A DNA stretch of 64,000 bases from Cordia subcordata. Its lineage: Eukaryota > Streptophyta > Magnoliopsida > Boraginales > Cordiaceae. The translations under genes and the position numbers were made by a program. Below the pieces are notes generated by a model. The model was not told the origin of the DNA and made no database searches. It saw only the letters and a list, made by a program, of their open reading frames with translations. Below are positions 12,578-24,839 of this stretch, one piece after another. The stretch lies in the NCBI GenBank assembly GCA_028554755.1, contig JAPTOF010000003.1, positions 22,566,501-22,630,500 of the forward strand, in the 5' to 3' direction. Within the stretch, counting starts at the first letter, position 1. Each line of letters begins with the position of its first letter.

Positions 12578-14476
12578 TGTAGGATCGATATTATTTAGTG
12601 TGGGGTGTCCTAGTCCATATTTTCTAAATTATAACTAAGAAAACATGCTAGGAAAATAAAATATCCACATTACACACACAAGAACATGCTTAAGAACATA
12701 TATAGAATATAACTAGTACTTGCAAAATATATAAAGCTAACCTCTTGAAGCGTGGGGCCTTTGATGAAGCTAAAACCGGTCACGACCTTTATTCCCGTTC
12801 ACGAACAAGGCCACCAAAATTTGCTATAAGGGTGTCACAATGAGCAACTCCCTAGTCTTCTTTCCTATGATTAAAGAGACTTATCTTGAGAGAATAGCCT
12901 CTTGTGTGGGAAGAAGCAAAGTAATATGCTCTTGCAAAACTAGAGCAAAAATCACACAATAAGTGTGTACTATGTGTTGTAGTATTTTCTTGCCAAAAAG
13001 GAAGAAATCAACTACAAAGTGGAATACATAAAAGGTGTAGGGTCTTGTCTATTTATAGAGAGAACCTTGGCATCTAAAGTTGCTAAACTTTCAATGTGGG
13101 AGAAAATTTCCATGTAGAATTTCAATTTTGAAACTTGTCAATCTTGTCTTGGAAGACTTGTGCAAGTTGTCCACTTGTTTTTGTAGTATTTTGCAAGTTG
13201 TCCACTTGTCTTGGAAGACTTAGGCCAAGCCCATTATCCAAGTCCAACACATAGTCCATAATCCATGTGGAGGCCCAAGCCCAATAGGAAACCATCCTAG
13301 CCCAATTAGGTTATCTTGGACTCTAAAGAAAGCCCAAACCCAATTTCAAGCTTCGGCCCAATAAGGCTACTACCATAATATGGAATTTGCTGCTCTTTCA
13401 AGATTACTCTCTCAAAGTCATTTCAACTAGGGAAGGGACCAAGAAGACACAATTATCATTGGCTTCCAAAAATAATTAAAAATATCCTTGCCCGATCTAG
13501 GCGACATAATAATTATTTTTAACTTCGATCTATTCCACCATAAGATCAAAGTTGCACTCCAAGAATAATTGTCATTACCCAAAATCTTATCACAAAAGAA
13601 TGTGAACTTTGTCTTTGACCTACTAAATAACTGACCATAATGACACTCTATGTATACCAACATCTAAGATCGGTCCTTTGGCCCGTGTACTATCACCTCC
13701 TTAGCTGTATCTTTTCCGTTGGGTTTCTTGTCCTATTGCCAACCATCCTTGGTCATGGAATCTCTTGATCTCGGAGCGACCCTCAAGCCATATGACCGAC
13801 ACACCTATAAAGGTAGCATCACTAGATCTAGATTCGGATGATAAATTTGGACAATCCCAAAGGGGCACATAGATTCCATTTTGCATATGCATGTTCTAAT
13901 TAATTAGAACTTAGCACTCAATGCACAAGGCTGTTGATCCTAATAAAATAAGATCTCACCCACAGTGAATCAAAGTACTAAACCCTAACTTCATTAGTTC
14001 ATCCACATATACTCAAGATTAAGAGCAATGATCATTTAGTAGCAGTGAGTGTCTTGTTTTCTTTCTTTGATAGTACGTCGCTAGAAAACATACTCACAAT
14101 GGTCCTATCCAATACGTGACACACGTACTATTGAGACAAATCCAGAAAGTCTTCCAATGACCTAGGTAGATCACCCTCAAAGAGGAGACTTGCTCAATAT
14201 AACCTTATCCCAGTAGAGTGCCCAACACTACTTATTTGGTTATGGATTCAATTTATGACGTGACTAAATCTAGACTTGGACCTACTGTGCGTCCAGTCTC
14301 ACTACGCACCCAAGTCATTAGTGCAAGTCAAAGGACCTTCATACATGCATCGATAAAACATAACAGAGATTATATGTAAGAAACTCATAATGCCATTTAA
14401 CAAAAATATGATTATACATTGTTTCATATCCAAAATGTCATGTACAAGTGAGTTTTAGGGCATACTAATCCTAACA
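12578..14476. mobile_element. Solo LTR (1.9 kb) with 5-bp target duplication
   Basis: The segment starts TGTAGGATCG and ends AATCCTAACA and is flanked by GTAAC on both sides (12573-12577 and 14477-14481). No partner LTR, primer site or coding domain is present, so it is best read as a solo LTR left by recombination between two LTRs. ORFs inside it (e.g. 13427-13663 and 13701-13892) match nothing I recognise. The family is not assigned, but its length suits long-LTR copia or gypsy elements. Confidence 0.75.
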
Positions 14477-14481
14477 GTAAC

Positions 14482-15503
14482 ATGTCAACTTTTTTTCCAT
14501 TTATTTTTCTTTTTAGATGTGTTAGTGATTCTCAATTAAAGTTAATTAACAGGATGACTTAGAACTTTAGTATTAAACTATAACAATTAGTTAACAACTA
14601 TATACTTATATGTATATATATGTTTATGTATGTATGTACCTATGTAAATGTGTGCGCGTGTGTGTATAAGTGCTAATGTCATTACAGATTAAATTAATAA
14701 AATAGTTGGTTAATACATCTAATAAAGAGAAAGAGAAAAAGGAAAAAAATTATAAAGGATAGTAATTATCAATTTATACTAAAAATCACTAAAAAAATAA
14801 TATTAAACAAGTAGAAAAGGAAAATTAAAATTCTCTGTAATATTATATAACACTTATCAAATATTACAATAAACAAAGTGAAGAAGAAAAATGAAAAAAA
14901 ATACATAATTACTCATTTCAAATAATACCTTCAAGTACAGAGAAATTCTTTAAAAATCTATATAGCCTTCAGAAGATTTTAATATTATATTCTAATCCTA
15001 ATGTAAACTTTGATCAAGCATTTGAATCCATTAGATGCAACATAGGCTAACATGAGATCAAATATGATTTAAATTTTATAGTTAATTTTGTATATTCCCG
15101 TAAATAGTAATGTGTAAAGTAGCAAAGTCATCAATTTTTAATTATAGGAAAATAAAAAAAACTATAGCATCTATAAAATCATAAAGCAAAATAAAAAAAA
15201 ATTAGTCAATTCAATCCAAAGAAGAAAAGGTGAAAAAGAAAATAATATAGAAAACATATAATTATTGATTCCAAGTAAGACTATCAAAAAATGACAAAAT
15301 AATAAATAAATAAATAAATAAATCTATATATAGTTAACTCATCAAAATTTAAGAGGCTTTAGGAGATACTATGTCGCCATTTTATTAACTTTTGTGGTTA
15401 TATTTATATTAAGTAGTCTTCAATATTAACAAATCTATATGATCACTAAAAGTCCCTATTATTATCTTTTCAATTTTTAAGCTAGCCTATTCTGAAATAT
15501 ATA
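14482..15503. other. Intron 5 sequence without features
   Basis: AT-rich non-coding DNA between the solo LTR and the SIRE-type element. It has an ATGT/GT-rich patch near 14610-14670 and an (AATA)n run near 15299-15323. No gene is seen. Confidence 0.6.
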
Positions 15504-16876
15504 TGTGAGAGGCAAATAAACTTGGGAAAGGGGGAGTGAATTAAGTTTATAACTAATTTCAGCAACAAAAACACAATTAACAAGCAAAGATGGCCATTTA
15601 AGCAAATAATCAAACATGTAGTGAGCAATATAGCAAATAAGCTAGAGAGCAAGAAAAGGAATAGAAAAATTGATTTTTAGGTGGTTTGGCCTTGCCTACA
15701 TCCACACCCAAAGATTCTTCTTTTAGGACATCGATCAACTTTACTAAGATGATTCTTCAAAAATTGGTAAAGTACAAACCAACCATACACCTCTTTGAAG
15801 CCTCCTTCAAAGAGCCCTAGTGAGTACCTCACCAAGGATTTTCCTACAATCTCTCTTGCTATATATGAATCTCACAAATAATCCCTAGCTCAAAAGTGTG
15901 TACAAACAATAATTGAAGAATTAGAAGAATTTTAGGGTTACAACTCTATGAAGAAGATATAGCAGAAACAAGCTCTTGTTTGCTTAAAGATCTAACAACT
16001 TATAGCTTAATAATGATGGTTTCCAAGCTCAAAAAGTGTTTAAAAGTGAACAATAAGATTAGAAATGTTCTGCAAAATTTTTCAAGTGAAGGTCAATCAA
16101 TGGGGTAAAAAAGGGTTTAAATAGGCAGTCTAATTGTTACTATTAATGGTAAATTTTTTTTTTAAATATGGGCACTATTGAAAGGGTCCAGTTGACCGAT
16201 TAGTGTGACCGCTCTCCAAAGCACTCTGTCTCTGCCAATAGCCTTAACCCGATCTACCAATAAAGGTGATCGATAAGGCCAGAGAATGTTTATGGTAGAT
16301 CCCCTAATTTTGTGCTTACCGATAGCCCTCCTAGACCAGTTACTCGATGGCTAAGGTGACCGGTTGGCCAAAAAGCATCTATTTTAAGTTGAAAACATGT
16401 TTTACAAAATATTTTGAAGACCAAGTGTGTTTGGCAAGATAAAGTCACTTCAAAGAAAGTTGAAATAAGCACTATTAAGAACAAGAACATGTTATACAAG
16501 GGTCTTGAAGATTTCAAGGAAAAAAGCATAGTTAGAAACACTTCAAAGACATTTTTCACCCTTTAAAACAAGATTGAAAAACACTTGGCATGTGACTCTA
16601 CCTCAATTAAGCAACACAATGTAGCTTACAAGGCACACAAGCCATACCCAAAAACGTATTAGCATAGACAATTATAGCAAGCAAAAGCCTATGCATAAGC
16701 CAAAAAACGTGTTATAACATAAGCATAGACAAGTATAGCAAGTATAAGCATAAGCAATGCTAGAATAAGCACTTTCTCCCCTTTGGCATCATCAAAACCA
16801 AAACAAGCACAAGAGAGATGTAAAATATGATCCAAAGTAGCTAGTGATAGATAAAGATAGACAAGATAATGAGTCA
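15504..16876 (-). repeat. 3' LTR of the SIRE-type element, with internal deletion
   Basis: It aligns from end to end with 24840-26691, except that about 460 bp are missing at about 16587. The corresponding right-LTR sequence is about 25920-26380. Both copies carry the CCGGT/GACCGG-rich patch (16190-16370 and 25500-25700). Confidence 0.85.
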
Positions 16877-17105
16877 ATACAATGCTAGACTAAGCTAAAA
16901 CTAAGATAGGTCCAAATTTCAAAAACCAAAACAAGTGCAATTGTTCAAAATGAAATGAAAGTTCAAAATCATAAAATGAATTTTGAAAACAAGGTGTCCC
17001 CATGGGTCTAGTCATAGCAATGTTGATCACGGTACTCCTTAAAACAGTCAGTCATTTCCTTGCGCATCACCTCAACGTTTTGCTGAACCCGACCAATTAT
17101 TTTAT

Positions 17106-18159
17106 TCAACATTGCATTTGAGATAGAATCTGAGGTTCATTAATAGCAATACGTCTAATTCGAGAACGATCCTCTCTAGCAACTCTATCTACTTCATCTT
17201 GAACTTCATCTGCAGAAGTAACCATGGAAGCTAGAGCAGGATTGATGAAGATGGTTCCTTTTCTAGTTCTTTCCTTTATTTGCTCATTAATCTCCGGTGG
17301 CAAGTTTTGATGCTCAGCTTTAGAGATGGGTTGCAAGTTATATCAATAAATGTGCATAGAATTCATATATGCCATGCCAAAATTCCATTTAAAAGCCATC
17401 TTCTTCTTGGAAAGCCTTATGTTGAACCATTTGAAAATATGGGTAAGAGCCATTCCATAAGCAAGTTGCTGTTTGTTTTACCCAATGTGTACCATGTGAT
17501 GTAATATTATAAATGGCAAAGCAATCTTTTTCTTGTTGAACACATGATACATGTTGTAGGCATCAATGAACCCAACTCTATTGTCATTCATCTTCCTAGG
17601 TATCAATACTTTACTAAAAACATTATTTATAAGCCTTCTTTGCACATTCAAATCACTCTTATAAGGTGTTGTTTCTCTTATAGGATCATTATTTAGCCCT
17701 TCCCAAATGAACCTTATCACCTTATCAACAAGATCTTCCTTATTTTTAGGCCAACCTTTAGCATTATATTGTCCTTCACCCTTAATGGGAAGATTAAAAA
17801 TCCTTTTCAAAGTTTTCTCATTCAACTCAAAATTAGCGCCTCCAACAGTTGATTTAATGTGAATATTAGGGTCTTCTTCAAACAAGTAAATATTATCATA
17901 AAACTCCTTAATCAAATCATCATAAGCTCTACACTTAAGATGAATGAAAAAAATCCCAACCTTGATATTGAAGAAGTTCAGTGATATTGGATCCTTGAAA
18001 ATGCTTGTCAACAAGATATTTTCCATACATAAGCTTCTTGTCTCTAGCATCCTTTGATTCTCTTTCTCCTTCGGATGGTGAATCACTTGGAGTTGGTAAA
18101 AGGTCTCTTCTTGGTCTCTTCTTCTTCTTTGAAAGTGCTTTCTCTCTTGGATTCACCAT
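17106..18159 (-). CDS. Env-like / plant transposon protein ORF of the SIRE element (broken)
   Basis: Located between pol and the 3' LTR. The Met at 18159 opens a basic, Ser/Pro-rich head (MVNPREKALSKKKKRPRRD). After a frame change the 202-residue frame 17478-18086 carries a conserved-looking core (TLKRIFNLPIKGEGQYNAKG, NMYHVFNKKKIALPFIILHH). A charged C-terminal part follows at 17106-17336 (VQDEVDRVAREDRSRIRRIA). Such ORFs in SIRE elements were called env-like; the core resembles the plant transposon-protein domain also found in Athila. I see no clear transmembrane or fusion features, so envelope function is unproven. Confidence 0.6.
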
Positions 18160-18639
18160 TTTTGATGATTTGAAAAAACATGAGCTGATGGAATGCTCTT
18201 TATGATATGAATGTTATGATTTTGGAAGAAATTTAGAGAAATTTTGCTTGAAAAATGGTGTTTGTGATGTGGGTTTGAGAGGAATAGGGTTAAGGTTTAA
18301 GAAAATTTAGGAGAGAATGGGTTTTGATGTCAAAATTTTGACTTTTAAAGGGGCTGTTCAACACGAGCCAATCGACCAATATCCCTATAGGGCGATCGGT
18401 TAACTTGATTAATAGGGGCAGAGAGCAATTTTTGAAATCTGTTACTGGCAGTTATCTAACTGTCCTAGCCAATGGATCAATTGATGCAATAAGTTGATCC
18501 AGAGTACATAAAAATTCAATTTTTGAAGTTCTACACCTTTTCAAAAGCCATTTTAAACCAAAAACTTCAAATTTCAACAAGATAAATACAATTTAAACAC
18601 AAATTTGCATCCCAATATCTTTTCTAATTTTACAAAATT

Positions 18640-21600
18640 GATCCTTATGCAAAGGTTTTATAAAAATATCTGCAACTTGCTGTAATGTATCAATAAATTC
18701 AAGTACAATGTCACCTTTTTACACATGATCCCTAATGAAATGATGTCTAATCTCTATGTGTTTGGTCCTAGAACATTGACTAAGATTGTTAGTGAGATTA
18801 ATAGCACCAGTGTTGTCACAATAGATAAGCACATGATTATAATGCAACCCATAATTAAGTAAGTTATGTTTTATCACAAAATTTGGGCAACACAACTCCT
18901 AACTACAATATATTTGGCCTTAGTAGTAGATATAGCTGCACTATTTTATTTCCTACTAGACCAAGACACTAAAGAATGACTAAGGAATTGGCAAGTGCCA
19001 CTGGTACTTTTACGATATATTTTACAATTGGCAAAATTGGCATCCAAACAGCCACATAAGTCAAATGAAGTTCCTTTAGCATGCCAAAGTCCTAAGTTAT
19101 TAGTTCCCTTAAGATATCTAATGACATGTTTTACGGTAACTAGATGTGGTTCCTTAGGATTAGATTGAAACCTAGCACATAAGCACACGGCAAACATGAT
19201 ATCTGACCTAAAAGTGATTAAATAGAGTAAGCTACCAATCATACCTCGATATTTCTTCTTGTCTACGGGCTTTTCCTTCTAATCCATGTTGAGTTTGGTT
19301 TAGGGACTCATAGGAGTTTTGATTTCGTTAGCATTTTCAAGCCTAAATGTTTTTATATTCTCTTTTGTATATTTGGCTTGGTTGATGAGTATGCCTTCCT
19401 TTGTTTTTTTGACTTGGAGTCCAAGGAAGAACGTCAAGTTGTCCATCATGCTCATCTCAACTTGTTATTCATACACTTAGTAAAACTTTCACACAAAGCA
19501 ACATTAGTAGCACCAAATATAATGTCATCCACATAAATTTGCACAAGCAAGCTATCATTTTAATGAACAAGGTAGAATCCAATTTTTCTCTTTGAAAACC
19601 ATTTTCAACAGAACAACTACTAAACCTTTTATACCAAGCCCTTGAAGCTTGCTTTAAACCATATAAAGTCATTTCAAGTTTGTAAACATGATTTAGAAAA
19701 CAAGAATTTTCAAAACTAGGAGATTATTCAACATACACCTTCTCTTCAATAAAACCATTTAGAAAAGTACTTTTCACATCCATTTGGTAAAGCTTAAAAT
19801 CCATATAACAAGCAAATACAAGCAACATGCAAATGGATTCCAATCTAGCTACGGGGCATAAGCCTCATCATAATCTATCCTTTTTTCTTGATTATACCCT
19901 TAAGTTACAAGTCTAGCCTTATTCCTAATTACTACATTGAATTCATCAAGTTTGTTTTTAAATACCCATTTGGCACCAATGACCGGGTGGTCTCTAAGTC
20001 TCTCAAGTAGCTTTCAAACCTTGTTTCTAGTGAATTGATTAAGTTCCTTTTGCATTGCTATTATCCAATTTTCATCTAGTAAAGCTTCATTAACATTTTT
20101 AGGCTCAATATGTGAAATAAATGCATAATGCTCACAAAAGTTATTGATATTACCCTTTGTTCTTACTCATTTAGACGGATCACCAATGATTTGTTCTTTG
20201 GGATGGTGTCTCACAAATCTCCAACTCTTGGGTAAGTTAACATGAATCTCTTCTTACTCCATGATAGTGTCTTGATTTGAAGCTTGTTCTTTAACTACCT
20301 TGACTTGATAGTCTTTTCCGTGATTAGCATCTTCTTGATCCTTTATAGATTTCTTGTTATTTGTAGGTCTTTTAATAATTGAGACTTTATCCAAGAAGTT
20401 ACCTACATCATATCATTATCCTTTCTCAGTGCAAAAGGGTTAGATTCATTAAAGGTTACATGCATAGATTCTTCCACAACAAGAGTTCTTTTATTATACA
20501 TACGATATGCCTTACTCTTAGCAGAGTATCCAAGAAATATCCCTTCATTTGATTTTTTTTTCTTTCTTGATAAGGGAAATTCAGCTAACGGAGCCTACCC
20601 ACCGGTACACCCGACGGAGCCCGACCACTAATTGGCAAACCCAGGGTATACAACACGTCTCTTATACTGTTCACTAGGTAAGTCGAGGGCACTCAACTCA
20701 GGGCAATAGACTGGATTCGAACCTGAGTCATGAGTTGTGTCCGTCTCTAGCTCTTACCACTGGGGCATCCTTGGGGGATTGCCTTCATTCAATTTAGCAT
20801 TAAATTTATACAAATGATCTCTAGTGTTCAAAATAAAGCATTTATAACCAAACAATTTGAAATATGAAATTTTGGGGGTTTTGCCATGCCAAAGCTCATA
20901 TGGGTTTTGTTCACAATAGGTCCAATAAGGACTCTATTTTACACATAACGTGCAGTGTTAATGGCTTCACTCCAAAAATTTGTAAGCAAGTTATATTCCT
21001 CAAGCATGGTTCTTGCCATTTCTTATAAAGTACGATTCTTCCTCTCTATTATCCCTTGTTGTCGAGGAGTTTGAGAGGCCAAAAAGTTATGTTCAATGCC
21101 TTGCTCATCACAAAATGCATAGAATGAGTGTTCATATATTCTATGCCATTATCACTATATGTGCGAGTTATAAAATAGTCTTTCTCATTTTGCACTTTTC
21201 TACACAATCGAGCAAATTTATTGAAGGCTTCATTTTTTTATGCAAGAAACATGACCTATGTGAATATAGTGTAATCATTTACAACATCAAAGATATATCT
21301 ACATCCACCTAAACTAGCAACATCAATAGGTCCAAATAAGTACATCTAGAACAATTGCAATGCTGTAGATGTTAAAACCATGTTAATGGGTTTAAAAGAG
21401 GTTTTATGTTGTTTAGCAAGTTGACATGCATCATACACTTTATCCTTTTCAAATTTGATTTTAGGCAAGTCTCTAACAAACTCATGTTTTAACAAATTTT
21501 TCAAAATACTCATGCTAACATGTCCAAGTCGTTTATGCCACAACCAAGAATTTTCATGCACAACAGATAAACAAGTAACATTTTGATTTTTAAGTTGATA

Positions 21601-21957
21601 AATCTCTACAGCGTACACATTATCATTCCTACTAGAAACAAATAACGTATTATCATTATCACAACCATGAATAATGTAACTAGAAGATTTAAACGCAACT
21701 TTATGACATTTATCACATAATTGACCAATGCTAATCAAGTTAAATTTAAGACCTTCTACAAGCAAAACATTATGAATAGCAAGATTATTTTTGTTACCAA
21801 TGCTTTCTTTGCCAATTATTCTCCTTTTTCTATTGTTCTCAAAAGTGACATCTCCACCTTTGACCTTTTTAAGCTCACAAAATAGTGAGTGATCACCCGT
21901 CATATGTTTGGAGTACCCACTATCCAATATCCATTTCCTCTTGCAATGTTTGCTCAC
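18640..21957 (-). pseudogene. pol: SIRE pol remnant (PR-INT-RT-RH), carrying a SINE
   Basis: Minus strand from 21957: the protease motif LDSGYSKHMTGD and the GAG-pre-integrase box WHKRLGHVSMSILKNL are in one 203-residue frame (21346-21957). Integrase follows (about 21340-20800). The SINE interrupts at 20551-20781. RT lies at about 19950-19470 (LYGLKQASRAWYKR) and the RNase H region at 18946-19242 (MIGSLLYLITFRSDIMFAV) and beyond. Stops and shifts break it at many places. Confidence 0.75.
20551..20781 (-). mobile_element. tRNA-derived SINE inserted in the SIRE integrase region
   Basis: On the minus strand the element starts GGATGCCCCAGTGG, has an A-box-like TGGTAAGAGCTAG (about 20747-20759) and a perfect B-box GGTTCGAATCC (20713-20723), and ends in an A-rich tail (T-run on + at 20553-20562). 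The direct repeat CCTTCATT flanks it at 20542-20549 and 20782-20789. Internal RNA polymerase III boxes, a tail and a target duplication make a SINE the best reading. Confidence 0.8.
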
Positions 21958-22978
21958 ATGACATATCTACAAATATCAAAATAAGTACAATGCCCTATAT
22001 TTTTAGGTCCCCAAACTCCTTGGGTCCTTGATGTTTAGTCTTTAATGTATAGCTTTCACAACCCATTTGAGTCGTTGCCAATGTGGAATAAGTGTACCTC
22101 TATCATGTAATCTCTTGTAATAGCAATAAGTAGAAACATGCCTATATTTTTTTACACTAAGTGCAAGTAATAGAGGATTTCAAAGTAATAGAGGATTTCA
22201 AAGGAGTAGTAGAGGTGGATTCTTTTACAAAGTAGTTTTTCAAATATTTTTGCTTGATTGTAGGCTCAAAACCAATACCACTTTTTGAGAATCAAGAAGT
22301 TTTTCAAAGTTTTCCTTTCCATTTGTAGATTTTTCCTATAATCCCATTCAAATCATTATTCTTCTTTGTTAACTCATCCACTTACTTTTCCAAACTTTCA
22401 ATATTTTCAACAAAAGATGCATTTTTCGTCTCCAAACAAACTTTTTCATCCAATGCAAGTTTCAATTTCTTTTGCAAACTTTTGTTTTTGTTCAAAGCAA
22501 GAAGAAGATCATCATGCAATTTTGAAAAAGCTTCTTGTAAGTTCTCAATGGTATATATTCATCACTTTCCTTACATAAAGAAGAGAAACTAGAATCACAA
22601 GGTGAAGAGTCTATCTCATCTCTATTTCCCATTGACAAAAGAAGTTAGCAACCTCATGGTCTTCTTCACTATTAGTAGTGTCCCAAGTTGCTTTGAGAGC
22701 TTTCCCTTCCTTGTGTTTTGTGAGCTTTGGAAAATTTGCTTTGATGTGTTGGGCTTGTTGCAACTGCAATACTTTGGTTCTTCATTCTATACTTCTCTTG
22801 ACTTTTTGATCTCTTTATCTTTCTTCTTCCAATTGTTCAAAGTAGAGCTTTTTCTCTATTTCTTGTATTTCATGAACTTCTTAAAGCTTCTTGCAAGAAG
22901 TGTCATCTCCTCATCCGAGACTTCATCATCATCGTCATCACCATCACTCAAGGTGTATTTTGAAGCAACAAGGGCCAT

Positions 22979-24087
22979 TAGAAGTGAGCACAATTCAGGT
23001 AGTAACAAATATCGAACCGAATTGTTATTTTAGTTCGGTTATTTGGAACTTCAATTCAGTTTCGGTTCCCTAAAATTGTAAATATCTATTATCGATTTTG
23101 GTTCCGGTTACTATTTCAAAATTTCAGTTAATAACTGAAACATAAAATGACATCGTTTTGTGTTTTAGTAATAAACTAATTTTATTTTATTTCTTTTAAC
23201 CTTAAAGTGTTAAAAGTTAAAAAAGAAACATTTGCCATTTTAGTTTCAAGCAAGAGCTGCTAACTCGATTAACCCTAGCCCCCAAATCACTTCAGTCTTC
23301 AGCAGCCTCTTATCTCTCACTCATCAGCCTCGATTTCGAAGACTCCAAGCCTATAGCCCCTCAATCAGTCCCTCATCCCTAATCTCATCGGTGCAAATCC
23401 CTCGCCATTCACCAATTTGCAATCGTAGATCACATCATTGTAGTCACTATCGCCACTCACTAGTCATCATTGTAGATCGCACCATCGTAGACTTAGTTAC
23501 TTTGTCGCACTTTCACTTCACGAGTTACCATAAAAGGCCTTCTTCTTCTTGTTCTTCTTTTTCTTCTTCCTCCTCCTCCTCTTCTTCTTCTTCTTCTTCT
23601 TTCTTTACATATTTCATACTTTTTCTTTTTGTTTTTTCTTTTGGGGTGTTAGTATGCTGCATTTTTGGATGAAAGTTGTAAAGATTAAAAGAAAATGTTA
23701 CTAGATTGTTGTTTATAGATGTAACAAGATAGACAACTTCTCTGATGGAATATTGAAGAGTTTGTGAAAGCATATTTCTCTTTTGTTGGGATTCTAATAC
23801 ATTAATTGAAAGGGATTGTTTTTCTTTCTCCCAAAGATTATTCTTGAATTTCATTGTTCTTTGTCAGCTAGTTTGGATATGAGATGTCTTATCCTTTGTT
23901 TGATTTACATTAAGGTAATTCGGTTATTTTGGTTAATAATCGGAACCAAATAAAAAAAATCGATTTCAAAAATTTGGTACTTTTGGTAATTCAGTTTGGT
24001 TTCGATTCCTAAATTGTTCAAAATTCGATTTTGGTTAATTCGGTTCTTAGGTAATTCGGTTCAGTTATGCCTGAATGTTCAGGCCTA
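22979..24087. mobile_element. hAT-like non-autonomous element inside the SIRE gag
   Basis: Flanks AGGGCCAT (22971-22978) and AAGGTCAT (24088-24095) form an 8-bp duplication with two transitions. The ends are imperfect inverted repeats (TAGAAGTGAGCACAATTCAGG and, inverted, TAGGCCTGAACATTCAGG), followed on both sides by CCGAATT/AATTCGG motifs typical of plant hAT relatives. The interior has a UTR-like stretch (TAACCCTAGC..) and a TCT/TCC microsatellite (about 23537-23602). No transposase is encoded. Confidence 0.65.
23537..23602. repeat. (TCT)n/(TCC)n microsatellite
   Basis: Trinucleotide pyrimidine run inside the hAT-like element. It produces artefactual poly-Ser and poly-Glu reading frames on the two strands. 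Confidence 0.85.
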
Positions 24088-24784
24088 AAGGTCATGGACT
24101 TCTTCATCTTCCTGTCTTCTTCTTCATGGACCTTTAGCTTAAGTTCGTGAGTCACAAGTGACCCAATCAACTCACTCAAAGTGTAAGCATTGAGGTTCTT
24201 TAATTCCTTTACAGCCGTCACCTTTGGTTGTCATGAAGATCATAGACTCTTTGGCACTTTTCTCACATTTTCTGCATTAGAATATTTCTTTCCAAGTGCC
24301 TTAAGGCTATTAGTAATTTCCATGAATCTAACATACATTGTTTCAATACTTTCAACTTGTTCCATCTTGAACATTTTTTGTCTTTGGACAAGCATGCTAG
24401 TTCTAGAATCTTTACTTGGCTAGTTCTTTCATAAGTTATTTCAAGTTGGTCCCAAAGTTCCTTAGTCGAAGTACATCCCATTACTTTACCAAATTCGGTT
24501 GTGTTCAATCTTGAAAACAAGATATACAAAGCTTTAGTATTTAATTGAACAAGCTTAATATCATTATCATCCCATTTACTTTTCAGTTTAGGTACTTCTC
24601 TATTACAATCCATTTTCATAGGAATTTGAGATCTATTAACAATAATTTTCCATACTCTATAATCATGTGCTTGAATAAAGAGTTTCATTCTTAATTTCCA
24701 TAAGGCATAGTTAGTACCATCAAATATAAGAGTCTTGTTGATGGACAAACCCTTAATAGGTGAAGTATCTATATTATTTGTCAC
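24018..24784 (-). pseudogene. gag: SIRE gag, N-terminal part, before and beyond a hAT-like insertion
   Basis: From the Met at 24784, about 170 residues read as copia gag of the UBN2/DUF4219 type (FDGTNYALWKLRMKLFIQAH, KELWDQLEITYE). The frame then shifts and continues (ELKNLNAYTLSELIGSLVTHELKLK, 24221 downward) until the hAT-like insertion border at 24087. The rest of gag, with a coiled-coil-like Lys/Glu-rich part, resumes left of 22979, largely out of frame. Confidence 0.7.
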
Positions 24785-24839
24785 AATTAATTCTACTAGT
24801 TGTTAAACTATATGTAGAACCCTAGCTCTGGATACTAAA

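Noticed and set aside
13427..13892. Two minus-strand frames of 62-78 codons
   Set aside because: They lie within the solo LTR, match no retrotransposon domain and have no gene context.
23391..23854. Frames coding for poly-Ser and, on the other strand, poly-Glu
   Set aside because: Both are readings of the TCT/TCC microsatellite in the hAT-like element.
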